Assembly: GCF_017302985.1 (NCBI RefSeq)
Contig: NZ_JAFIMU010000017.1
Coordinates: 1 to 64,000, forward strand
Direction of reading: 5' to 3'
From: Corallococcus macrosporus
GTDB taxonomy: Bacteria > Myxococcota > Myxococcia > Myxococcales > Myxococcaceae
DNA length: 64,000 nucleotides
Shown here piece by piece: positions 53,663 through 62,607 of the stretch. The notes under the pieces are model-generated. The model was not told the origin of the DNA and searched no databases. It saw only the letters and a list, made by a program, of their open reading frames with translations. Both the position numbers and the translations under genes were made by a program. Each line of letters begins with the position of its first letter. The first letter of the stretch is position 1.

Positions 53663-56509
53663 CTACTTCAGGGGCAGCACCCAGGGTTCGCGGCCCGTCT
53701 CCGGCGTCCACGCGGAGAAGAAGAGCCGGTCGCCCACGACCTTCAGGTTCGCGGGCGACGAGGACAGGGGGCCGGGCAGCACGTCCACGAGCGGCCTCGT
53801 GCCCTCGGCCGTGCCGTCCGTGCGCCACAGCTCCACGCCCATGACGCCGTCCGACGCCGCGAACACCCACGGCCCCTTCGGGCCCAGCGGCACCAGCGGC
53901 CCGGGCACGGCCACGCTGCCCGCGGCGCCGGGGCGCAGCTCCTTCACGGGCCCCGTGCCAGCCTCCGTGCCGTCGCTCTTCCAGAGCTCGTAGCCGTTCG
54001 CGCCGTCCGTCCACCAGAACAGCAGTTGGTTGCCAGCGGCGGTGAGCCGCGCGGGCGGCGCGGTCACGTCCGTCTTGGGCAGGGCGCGCACGACGCCTGA
54101 AGTCTTCCCGTCCGTCTTCCACAGCGTCGGCGCCTCGCCGCTGGTGGACCCCAGCGACAGGTACAGCGTGTCGCCCACGGCGGCCCATTCGCCCTTGCTC
54201 GGGTCGCGCAGGTCGTCGCCGGACAGCTCGGCCACGAGGCGGGAGCCTGCCGCCGTGCCGTCCGTGACCCAGAGTTGATGGCTCTCCGCCTGGCGGGCGC
54301 GGAAGTACACGCGCGAGCCCACCGGGTAGATGCCCAGCAGGTCCACCCACGTGGGACCGCCCGCGAAGGACTTGAGCCTCACCGTGCCCGCGGCCGTGCC
54401 GTCCGTCTTCCACAGCGAGTCGCGCAGCTCCGCGTCGTCACGCGCGGCGAAGTAGAGCGTTTCGCCCACCGGGGTGAGCAGGTGCGGGCTCCAGCCCCGG
54501 GGCGAGCCGGGCGGGGTGCCCATCACGCGCACGGTGCCCTCGGGCGTGCCGTCCGTCTTCCACAGCTCCTGCTGGGACGCGGACAGCGTGCGGACGAAGA
54601 AGGCCTGCGCGCCCATGACCGCGAGGGGCGGGCCGTAGACGCCGCTGGGGAAGTCCGACAGCGGGCGCACCTCTTCCGTCCTCGCGTCCATGGACCAGAG
54701 CGTCTTGCGGTCGCGCTCGTCCACGAACAGCAGGTGGCCGTTCAGCGGGGTGAGGTGGAGGGGCTCATGCTCGAAGACGCCGGGGGCCTTGCGGTTCACC
54801 TGACGCGTTCCCCCGGGCGTGCCGTCCGTGCGCCAGAGCGCGATGACGGTCTCCATCCGGTACGGCGGCCCGGGCTCGATGACCTGCGGCAGCGTGAAGT
54901 AGAGCGTGCCGCCCAGGTCCACGGTCTCGTTCCAGTCCCCGTCGAACGCGCCCGCGAGCGCCGCGTCGAACTTCCGCAGGGCACGCGTGCCGTCCGGTGT
55001 GCCATCCGTGGACCACAGCGTCCCTTTCGTGGACGTGAAGTACAGCTGGCCCGCGCCTCCCCCCACGAGGTCGATGTTCGCGAGGGTCGGCTCCGCGGTC
55101 ACGGGGACCGTGCCCGGCGCGGTGCCATCCGTGCGCCAGAGCCGGTTCCCATCGGCCTGGGTCCAGACGCTGAAGAAGACGCCCTGGGGGCCCGTTCGCG
55201 GCGCGGCCCACGACCGCAGCTGGGCCTCTTCCCCCACCTGGAAGGGCGCGACACGCACGGTGCCCTCCGCCGTCCCGTCCGACCGCCACACGCTGTGGTT
55301 GAGCCCGTCCGCCAGGGCCTGGAAGTAGACGGTGCCCTCCTGGACGGTGATGCGGCTGACCAGGCTGCCCGCGATCCCCGGGCGGATGTCGGCGACGCGG
55401 ACGGTGCCCTCCGCCGTGCCGTCCGTCCTCCACAGCTCCTGGCCACCCTCGGAGTCCCAGGCGCTGAAGAAGGCCGTGTCCCCCGCCACGACGAAGGGGG
55501 AGGAATACGAGGCGTAGCGGGTGTCGGAGCTGGTGTCCGGAAGGATGAGCTTCAGCACGGCCGTTCCCCCGGGCGTGCCGTCGGACGTCCACAGGAACGG
55601 CGCGCCGTCCGGGGTGCTCCGGGCCCAGAAGAGGAGCCGATCCCCGAGCGCGGTGAGGTTCCGGACGTCGCTGGGACCCTGGGCGCCCGCTCCGCCCGCC
55701 ACGCGGACCGGGAACCGGGTGCCATCCGTCTTCCAGAGGCCGCCCTCGTTGGTGGCATCGCTGCCCACGACGTAGAGCGAATCGCCGAGCCATGCGTGGG
55801 CCGAGCCGACGCTGAATGCATCGGGCCACAGCATCCGGGTGCCCTCGGGCGTGCCGTCGCTGCGCCAGAGCTTGAAGCGGTAGAAGTCATCCACGGTCGG
55901 GGCCGCGAAGTAGAGGACGCCCTGGTGCTCGGTCAGGAACAGGGCGGAGTTCCCCAGCGCCGCGAGCCGCTCCGTGCCCTGCGCGGTGCCGTCCGTGCGC
56001 CATAGGCCATACAGGTCTCCGGCCGCGCCGTACTTCCCAGGGTCGCTGGGGTCCACCAGCGTCCGGGCCACGAAGTACAGCCGGTCCCCCATGCGGACGA
56101 GCGACCCCGGCTTCGAGCCCAGGCTCCCCGGCAGCAGGTCCGTCACCAGCGACGTGCCCTCGGGCGTCCCGTCCGTCTTCCAGAGCTCCCGCCCGTGGAT
56201 ACCGTCGTCCATCGTGAAGTACCGGGCCGTTCCCAGCTCGACGAAGTCCGTGGGCCCCATCCGGGGCCCCTCCCGCGTGAGGCCCTGGACGACGTCCTTC
56301 AGCAGGAACGGCGCGGCCAGCGGCACCTCCGCCTCCGTCACCGGGCCGGGCTGCTCCTGTTCCTCCTGGGGCGCGGGCCCGGGCTCCTGGGGCCCGGGGT
56401 CTTCAGTTGGCGACGTGGGTTCGGGTTCGGAGGGTGACCCGCATCCGAGGCTCGCGCCCAGGGTGAGGAGGACGGTGGTCAGGACACTTCGCGATGGCTT
56501 CAAACGCAT
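53663..56509 (-). CDS. ELWxxDGT-repeat lipoprotein, 17 repeats
   Basis: This 948-residue lipoprotein (signal RSVLTTVLLTLGASLGC, lipobox LGC) has an acidic Pro/Glu/Gln linker and then about 17 copies of an ELWxxDGTxxGT motif (ELWKTDGTPEGT, GLWRTDGTAQGT, KLWRSDGTPEGT, ...), each in a blade-like unit of about 50 residues with DRLYF/TLYF strands. These repeats are characteristic of myxobacterial surface proteins; their role is unknown. The start MRLKPS at 56509 gives the lipoprotein signal. The closest paralogue is the next gene upstream. Confidence 0.85.
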   Translation of the reverse strand: MRLKPSRSVLTTVLLTLGASLGCGSPSEPEPTSPTEDPGPQEPGPAPQEEQEQPGPVTEAEVPLAAPFLLKDVVQGLTREGPRMGPTDFVELGTARYFTMDDGIHGRELWKTDGTPEGTSLVTDLLPGSLGSKPGSLVRMGDRLYFVARTLVDPSDPGKYGAAGDLYGLWRTDGTAQGTERLAALGNSALFLTEHQGVLYFAAPTVDDFYRFKLWRSDGTPEGTRMLWPDAFSVGSAHAWLGDSLYVVGSDATNEGGLWKTDGTRFPVRVAGGAGAQGPSDVRNLTALGDRLLFWARSTPDGAPFLWTSDGTPGGTAVLKLILPDTSSDTRYASYSSPFVVAGDTAFFSAWDSEGGQELWRTDGTAEGTVRVADIRPGIAGSLVSRITVQEGTVYFQALADGLNHSVWRSDGTAEGTVRVAPFQVGEEAQLRSWAAPRTGPQGVFFSVWTQADGNRLWRTDGTAPGTVPVTAEPTLANIDLVGGGAGQLYFTSTKGTLWSTDGTPDGTRALRKFDAALAGAFDGDWNETVDLGGTLYFTLPQVIEPGPPYRMETVIALWRTDGTPGGTRQVNRKAPGVFEHEPLHLTPLNGHLLFVDERDRKTLWSMDARTEEVRPLSDFPSGVYGPPLAVMGAQAFFVRTLSASQQELWKTDGTPEGTVRVMGTPPGSPRGWSPHLLTPVGETLYFAARDDAELRDSLWKTDGTAAGTVRLKSFAGGPTWVDLLGIYPVGSRVYFRARQAESHQLWVTDGTAAGSRLVAELSGDDLRDPSKGEWAAVGDTLYLSLGSTSGEAPTLWKTDGKTSGVVRALPKTDVTAPPARLTAAGNQLLFWWTDGANGYELWKSDGTEAGTGPVKELRPGAAGSVAVPGPLVPLGPKGPWVFAASDGVMGVELWRTDGTAEGTRPLVDVLPGPLSSSPANLKVVGDRLFFSAWTPETGREPWVLPLK

Positions 56510-56538
56510 ACATTCCCCAGCAAGCAGCGCCGCACGTC

Positions 56539-56577
56539 CGGACGGTGGGTACGTGTCGACGGGGGATGTGTCGGGAC
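56539..56577 (-). promoter_or_regulatory. Conserved 39-bp upstream element, copy 1
   Basis: This stretch differs from 58796-58834 at only 4 of 39 positions and sits 29 bases upstream of the 56509 start, exactly as the other copy does before its own gene. It could be a promoter, leader or regulator site preserved through gene duplication. Confidence 0.65.
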
Positions 56578-56654
56578 GGTCCCCTCTGGCGACAAGGGGG
56601 CGCTGCTCCACGCCGACTCAAACGTGGAGCAGCGCACGGTAATGCGCTCGCGGC

Positions 56655-58766
56655 CTACGGGGACGTCTCGGCTCCGGGGGCCTGGCGCGGCAGGGCCCAC
56701 AGCTCACGTCCGGACTCGGGGGTCCACGCGGAGAAGAAGAGGTGGTCGCCCGCGACCGTCAGGTTGGCGGGCGCCGAGGAGCGGACCCCGGGGACTCCGT
56801 CCACCAGCCGCTTCGTGCCCAGGGCGGTGCCGTCCGTCTTCCACAGCTCCAGACCCGACGCGCCATCCGACGCGGCGAAGAGGAGCGGGCCTCCCGGACG
56901 CAGCGGCACCAGGGGGACGGGGAACGCCACGCTGCCAGCGGCACCCGGCGCGGCATCCCTCACCGGCGTCGTGCCCACCAGCGTGCCGTCGCTTTGCCAG
57001 AGCTCGTAGCCGCCCTCCGCGTCCGTCGTCCAGAACAACACCCGGTCGCCATGCGCGGTGAGATGGAAGGGCTGCGACGCGAGGCCGCGCACCGGTCCCG
57101 AGTCGTGGCCGTCCGTCTTCCACAGCAGCGACCCCGAGAAGAAGCTGTGCGGGCATGACAGGAACAGCGTGTCCCCCACCACGGCCGCTTCGTTCCGGAA
57201 GTGGTAGTTGAAGTCGTAGGGCAGGGGGGCCACGAAGCGCGCCGTCTCCGACGTGCCCTCGCGCAGCCACACCTCGTAGCCCGTCTCCTTCAGGACGAGG
57301 AGGAACATGCGCGAGCCTGCGGGATAGATGGCCAGGACATCCGCCCACCGGCCCGCGTTCTCGCGGAAGGACTGGACCCTCACCGTGCCCTTGGACGTCC
57401 CGTCCGACTTCCACAGCGCGCCGTAGGTGGAGCCTTCGCCTTCGTCCGACACGAAGTAGAGCGTGTCGCCCACGGGGGTCAGCAGGCGCGCGGCCTGGAA
57501 CAGCGGATTTCCGGCGGGCGCCAGGCGCACGGTGCCCTCCACCGTGCCATCCGTCGTCCACAGCTCTTGAGTGCTCCACTGCCAGGGCGCCCCCTGGATG
57601 AACCAGGCGCGCGTCCCCGAGGAGGCGAAGGACAAGCCCTCTCCCTCGCGGGCCTGGGCGACCTTTCCCAACCGCCGCGCTTCTGTGGCGCCGCGCTCCA
57701 GCCACCAGAGCGAGTTCTGGTCGCGCCAGTCCTCCTCCAGGAACAGCACGCCCCCGTTCAACGCGGCCAGGTTCCTGGGTCTGTGCTCGAAGGTGGCCTC
57801 CGCCTTGATCTCCACCCGCGTGGTTCCCTCCGGCGTCCCGTCCGACTTCCACAGCCCGCCGTCCTGCGCGTCGGGCTGCGTGGTGAAGAAGAGCGTGCCG
57901 TCCACGTCCACCGCCTCGCTGTTCCAGCCGAACGAGCTGGCCCCCGGGGCGGGCATCAACGCCGGGTCCTGCGTCACGGTGGGCTCCGGCGGCGTCGGGG
58001 GGTGGGGGCCTCGGCCGAGGTTCACGGTGCCCTCGGGAGTGCCATCCGTGCTCCACAGCGAGGGGTCCATCCCGAAGAAGTCGTCCTGGGGTGACGCCCT
58101 GAAGAAGAGCCGCCCGTCGCGCACGGTGACGTCCCAGGCATGGCGCATCAAGGTGACCAGGCGCCGGGTGCCCGCGGCGGTGCCATCCGTTCGCCACAGC
58201 GCGTAGAGGTCGTACTCCGCGCTCACCCCCGGCCGCATCCGGGCGGTGAAGTACAGGCTGTCACCCATGCGCACGAGCGGCGAGGGATCGGAACCCTCGC
58301 GGCCGGGCAGCAGGTCCGTCACCAGGGACGTGCCCTCCGGTGTCCCGTCCGTCCTCCAGAGCTCCCAGCCATGGATCCCGTCGTCCGCGGCGAAGTACGT
58401 GTACGCGCCCAGCTGGGCCCGTCCGTCCAGCCGCACGTGGGGGAGCCCCGGCCGGACTCCGGGCGACAGGTCCTTCACGAGGAACGGGCGGGCGACGTCC
58501 GCGTCGTCCTCCTCCTCCAACGGAGGCGGTTCCTCCTGGACCGGAGGTGGCTCCTCCTTCACCGGAGGCGGCTGCTGCGCCACCGGGCCGGGGTCCTCCT
58601 CCACCGGCTCCTGTGGGAGGGGCCCTGGATCCACGGGCCCGGTCGGGCCCTCCACGGTGGGAAGCGGGTCGGTGCCGGAAGCCGGAGTCGGAGACTCGCA
58701 GCCCGTGTTCGTGCCCAGGGTGAGAAGAAAGACGGCCAGTGTGCGCAACGGCGACTTCACAGACAT
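56655..58766 (-). CDS. ELWxxDGT-repeat lipoprotein, 9-11 repeats
   Basis: This 703-residue paralogue of the 53663-56509 product starts at MSVKSPLRTLAVFLL with lipobox TGC. It has a long Pro/Glu/Val linker (PPPVKEEPPPVQEEPPP) and about eleven repeats, of which two are degenerate (SLWWLERGATEA, EVWLREGTSETA). About five repeats fewer than its paralogue suggests internal loss or gain. Both genes lie in tandem with 145 bases between start and stop, and both have the conserved upstream element. Confidence 0.85.
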   Translation of the reverse strand: MSVKSPLRTLAVFLLTLGTNTGCESPTPASGTDPLPTVEGPTGPVDPGPLPQEPVEEDPGPVAQQPPPVKEEPPPVQEEPPPLEEEDDADVARPFLVKDLSPGVRPGLPHVRLDGRAQLGAYTYFAADDGIHGWELWRTDGTPEGTSLVTDLLPGREGSDPSPLVRMGDSLYFTARMRPGVSAEYDLYALWRTDGTAAGTRRLVTLMRHAWDVTVRDGRLFFRASPQDDFFGMDPSLWSTDGTPEGTVNLGRGPHPPTPPEPTVTQDPALMPAPGASSFGWNSEAVDVDGTLFFTTQPDAQDGGLWKSDGTPEGTTRVEIKAEATFEHRPRNLAALNGGVLFLEEDWRDQNSLWWLERGATEARRLGKVAQAREGEGLSFASSGTRAWFIQGAPWQWSTQELWTTDGTVEGTVRLAPAGNPLFQAARLLTPVGDTLYFVSDEGEGSTYGALWKSDGTSKGTVRVQSFRENAGRWADVLAIYPAGSRMFLLVLKETGYEVWLREGTSETARFVAPLPYDFNYHFRNEAAVVGDTLFLSCPHSFFSGSLLWKTDGHDSGPVRGLASQPFHLTAHGDRVLFWTTDAEGGYELWQSDGTLVGTTPVRDAAPGAAGSVAFPVPLVPLRPGGPLLFAASDGASGLELWKTDGTALGTKRLVDGVPGVRSSAPANLTVAGDHLFFSAWTPESGRELWALPRQAPGAETSP

Positions 58767-58795
58767 GACATTCCCCAACGATTCCGCCGACCGCA

Positions 58796-58834
58796 CGGAC
58801 GGTGGGTGCGTGTCGGCAGGGGATGTGTTGGGAC
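58796..58834 (-). promoter_or_regulatory. Conserved 39-bp upstream element, copy 2
   Basis: 35 of 39 bases match 56539-56577, at the same 29-base distance from its gene's start (58766). See copy 1. Confidence 0.65.
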
Positions 58835-58950
58835 CCTCCCTGTCCGGGACAAGGGAGCGACGCTTCATTCCGTTGCAAGCGTGGGACAGCGCACGCTCCG
58901 GCAAGAAGGGAGGAGCGCGCGGGATGGGGGACGATTAGGGTACGGGGGCC

Positions 58951-59550
<600 letters not shown>

Positions 59551-59676
59551 TTTCCATTCCAGCAGGGACCGGAGGAGCAGGCCCCGTGCCGCTGCTCCGG
59601 GCAGGCATCCGATGGGTGTCGGCTTCGCAAGCTGCCCCACGGTGCAGCTTGACGGGGGCGTGTCCAGAGTCTGGAA

Positions 59677-60081
59677 ATGGCTCCCCGTCTCCTTGCCGCT
59701 GCTCTGTTGCCTGCCTTCCTGGCGGGTGTGGGATGTGCCACCGGCCCTACCGGACGTCCGCCCGTGCCGCCTGCCTCCGCGTCGGTGCAGTCGGAGCTGG
59801 GCGAGCGCAACGTCATCGACGCGGGCGCGGAGTACGCCCGGCAGAACGGCATCCTCTTGGCCCAGGGCGGCGAGGCGGTGCGCATCCGCCCCAACTACTG
59901 GCGGATCCGCTTCGCGCTCCCGGAGGAGGGCTCCGGGAAGTTCCTGGAGCTGGACTTCGATGAGCTGGCCCAGCGCGTGACGGGGTCGCGCCGCATCGAC
60001 ATCAACCCCACCTTCGCGCCCACCTCCAGCACCTTCCAGCCCAGCGACGCGAGCCCCGCGACGGGCGGCTCGGGTCGCTGA
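59677..60081 (+). CDS. Small lipoprotein
   Basis: This 134-residue lipoprotein (signal ending LAGVGC) has a mature part with NVIDAGAEYARQNGILLAQGGEAVRIRPNYWRIRFALP and a Ser/Thr/Pro-rich tail. ATG at 59677. I do not recognise the family. It ends 12 bases before the convergent nucleotidase gene. Confidence 0.65.
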   Translation: MAPRLLAAALLPAFLAGVGCATGPTGRPPVPPASASVQSELGERNVIDAGAEYARQNGILLAQGGEAVRIRPNYWRIRFALPEEGSGKFLELDFDELAQRVTGSRRIDINPTFAPTSSTFQPSDASPATGGSGR

Positions 60082-60093
60082 AGCGTCCGGCGG

Positions 60094-62016
60094 CTACGGC
60101 AGCCGGGTGACGCGGTCGAGCGCCGGGGCCGGCAGCGGCGTTCCTTCCGAGCTCTTCGCGGTGAGGTAGGCCTCCAGCGCGTCCGAGTCCACGCCGCCGC
60201 CCACCGGGTTCTTGCCTTCGGTGAGGACGGTGAAGCCGTCACCGCCCGGCGCGAGGAAGCTGTTGATGGTGACGCGGTAGTTGGCGGCCGGGTCCAGTGT
60301 CGCGCCGTTGAGCTTGATGCTGGCGGGGTCCACCTTGGCGCCCGCGGGCGCGGACGCGCTGAACGCGTACTGGAAGCCCACGGACGGGTGGAGGATGCGC
60401 GGGCTGGCCAACTGGAACTGCTGCTCCAGCAGGCGTTCAATCTGCTCGCCCGTGAGCGTCACGGTGACCAGGGTGTTGCCGAAGGGCTGCACGGTGAAGG
60501 CCTCGCCGTAGGTGACGGCGCCGTTGTCGTTGGGGTCCGCCGGGTTGCGCACCAGGTCCGTGCGCACGCCGCCCGGGTTCATGAAGGCAATCTGGGCGCC
60601 GCCCACGGTGGCGCCCTTGGTGGCCTCCAGTTGCGCGTCCGCGATGACGAAGCCCATGGTGGACTGGCCGGTGGGGTCCGTCTGCACGTTGCTGCGGGTG
60701 AGCGTCTGGGAGATGTAGCCGATGACGCGGTTCTCCAGCGGCGTGGTGAGGCCCTTGTAGCGGGTGATGAGCTCGTTGATGTCCGAGTCGGGGGCCACGG
60801 TGCGGGTGACGATGACGTTCTGGGCCTGGGCCTTCACCACCTGGCCGGAGGCCGCGTCCAGCGTCAGGTCGATGTCCGTGACGAGCCGGCCCACCGACGC
60901 GGCGCTGGTGACCAGCTTGCCGCTGAGCATGCAGTTGTAGGCCTGGTGCGTGTGGCCGCTGACGATGACGCTCACCGCGGGGTCCAGCTTCGCCGCGATG
61001 TCCACGATGGGGCCGGTGAAGCCCTTGCACTCGTTGTAGAGCGAGTCGACGCCGGGCGTGCCGCCTTCATGCACGACGACGACGACGGCGTTCACGCCCT
61101 GCGCCTTGAGCTCGGGGACGAGCGCGTTGACGGTCTCCACCTCGTCCTTGAACTGGAGGCCGGAGATGCCCGTGGGCGTGACGAGCGTCGGCGTGCCTTC
61201 CAGCGTCATGCCGACGAAGGCGAGCTTCACGCCCTCGAAGGTGCGCACGTCGTAGCGCGGGAAGAGGGTGCGGTCCGGGCCGGTGGCCACGTTGGCCGCG
61301 AGGATCTTGTACCGGGCGCCGGTGAAGCCGGTGCCGTCCTGGCAGCCGTCCTTCGGGTGGCAGCCGCCGTTCTGCATGCGCAGCAGCTCCGAGCCGCCCT
61401 CGTCGAACTCGTGGTTGCCCACGGCGGCGATGTCCAGGCCGATCTGGTTCATGGCCTCGACGGTGGGCTCGTCGTGGAAGAGCGCGGAGAGCAGCGGCGT
61501 GGCGCCGATGAGGTCGCCCGCGGACACCACGACGGAGTTCGGGTTCTTCGCGCGCAGCTCCGCGATGTAGCGGGCGAAGTACACCGCGCCGCCCGCGTTC
61601 ACGCGGCTGGCCGGGTCCACGCCGCCGTCCGCCAGCAGCGCCTGGGCAATCTGGCCGCCGGTGCCGGTCGCGGGCTCCAACTGCCCGTGGAAGTCGTTGA
61701 AGGCGATGATCTTCACGGAGACGGTGGTGCCCGTGCCCGCGTCCTCATTGCCGGTGCCGGCGTCCTCCGTGCCGGTGCCCGCGTCGGTGTTTCCGGCCGG
61801 GGGCGGGAAGGTGACGGCCTGGCAGACGTGGTCCACGCAGGTCCAGCCCTGGCCCTCCGGCGCGGGGTTCTCCTCCTGGCAGTCGAAGGCGTTGGTGCAC
61901 TCGTTGTTGCCGCAGCCGCCGTGGAAGGCGAGCAGCAGGCCGGTGACGAAGGCGCCGGCGAGGAGGAAGACACTGGGACGCGCGACATCACGCGCGCGGG
62001 GGACGGGAGGCTGCAT
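60094..62016 (-). CDS. Surface 5'-nucleotidase/metallophosphatase lipoprotein
   Basis: This 640-residue bifunctional 2',3'-cyclic-nucleotide phosphodiesterase/5'-nucleotidase-type enzyme lies outside the inner membrane. The signal (VFLLAGAFVTGLLLAFHGGC) is lipoprotein-like. A Cys-rich segment and a DAGTGTEDAGTG linker follow, then the metallophosphatase domain (AFNDFHGQLEP, VVSAGDLIGATPLLS, AAVGNHEFDEGG, VIVSGHTHQAYN) and the 5'-nucleotidase C-terminal domain (AQIAFMNPGGVRTDL, YGEAFTVQPFGN, FLAPGGDGFTVL). All metal ligands appear present. Start MQPPVPR at 62016. It probably scavenges phosphate or nucleosides. Confidence 0.88.
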   Translation of the reverse strand: MQPPVPRARDVARPSVFLLAGAFVTGLLLAFHGGCGNNECTNAFDCQEENPAPEGQGWTCVDHVCQAVTFPPPAGNTDAGTGTEDAGTGNEDAGTGTTVSVKIIAFNDFHGQLEPATGTGGQIAQALLADGGVDPASRVNAGGAVYFARYIAELRAKNPNSVVVSAGDLIGATPLLSALFHDEPTVEAMNQIGLDIAAVGNHEFDEGGSELLRMQNGGCHPKDGCQDGTGFTGARYKILAANVATGPDRTLFPRYDVRTFEGVKLAFVGMTLEGTPTLVTPTGISGLQFKDEVETVNALVPELKAQGVNAVVVVVHEGGTPGVDSLYNECKGFTGPIVDIAAKLDPAVSVIVSGHTHQAYNCMLSGKLVTSAASVGRLVTDIDLTLDAASGQVVKAQAQNVIVTRTVAPDSDINELITRYKGLTTPLENRVIGYISQTLTRSNVQTDPTGQSTMGFVIADAQLEATKGATVGGAQIAFMNPGGVRTDLVRNPADPNDNGAVTYGEAFTVQPFGNTLVTVTLTGEQIERLLEQQFQLASPRILHPSVGFQYAFSASAPAGAKVDPASIKLNGATLDPAANYRVTINSFLAPGGDGFTVLTEGKNPVGGGVDSDALEAYLTAKSSEGTPLPAPALDRVTRLP

Positions 62017-62157
62017 CGAGACGGCTCCTGGGGAGGGAAGCAGTGTTCGCGGGAAAGCGCGAAACCCTGGCATCGTTGCGTGACGCGGAGGTGAGGTCCG
62101 GGTCAGGAATGGGTGTCATCCGGGCGGATGTAGCCTGGATGACACAGGCGCGTCGGC

Positions 62158-62607
62158 TCAAGAGCCGAAGGGCTCCAGGCACATGACCAGCTCCGCGGCG
62201 CCGCCCACGGAGCCCCAGAGCACGGCCTCCTGGTCGAACAGACGGCCGATGCGCAGGGCCTCGTCGCGGGACAGGCCGGGGACGAAGAGGCTGTCCTCGG
62301 ACCAGCTCCGGTCGTCGGCCTCGCCCACGGCGGACACGTGCGGATGGCCCCCGGCTTCAAGCAGCGCGACAAGACGCTTTTGAAACCGTTCGTTGAGTTC
62401 GGCCGGGCAGGACTGAGCACGGGGATTCCACGCGGTGATGAAGGCCCAGGATGCGAAGCCGTGCACCGTGAGCGCGGCGTCGAGTTCCGGGTGCGTGGCG
62501 TCCACGCGCAGCACATGCTCGCGGTCGCCGACGAGCGGATGCGGGCGCACGACGTAGGCCGTGGCCTGGAAGGCCGCATGCAGCGCGGCCTTCCGCGCGT
62601 CACTCAT
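62158..62607 (-). CDS. DUF3293-domain protein
   Basis: This 149-residue soluble protein matches DUF3293: TAYVVRPHPL, FASWAFITAWNPRAQSCPAELNERFQKRLVALL, DDRSWSEDSLFVPGLSRDEALRIGRLFDQEAVLW. The role is unknown. Its start overlaps the end of the upstream MBL-fold gene by 8 bases, so the two are translationally coupled. Confidence 0.75.
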   Translation of the reverse strand: MSDARKAALHAAFQATAYVVRPHPLVGDREHVLRVDATHPELDAALTVHGFASWAFITAWNPRAQSCPAELNERFQKRLVALLEAGGHPHVSAVGEADDRSWSEDSLFVPGLSRDEALRIGRLFDQEAVLWGSVGGAAELVMCLEPFGS

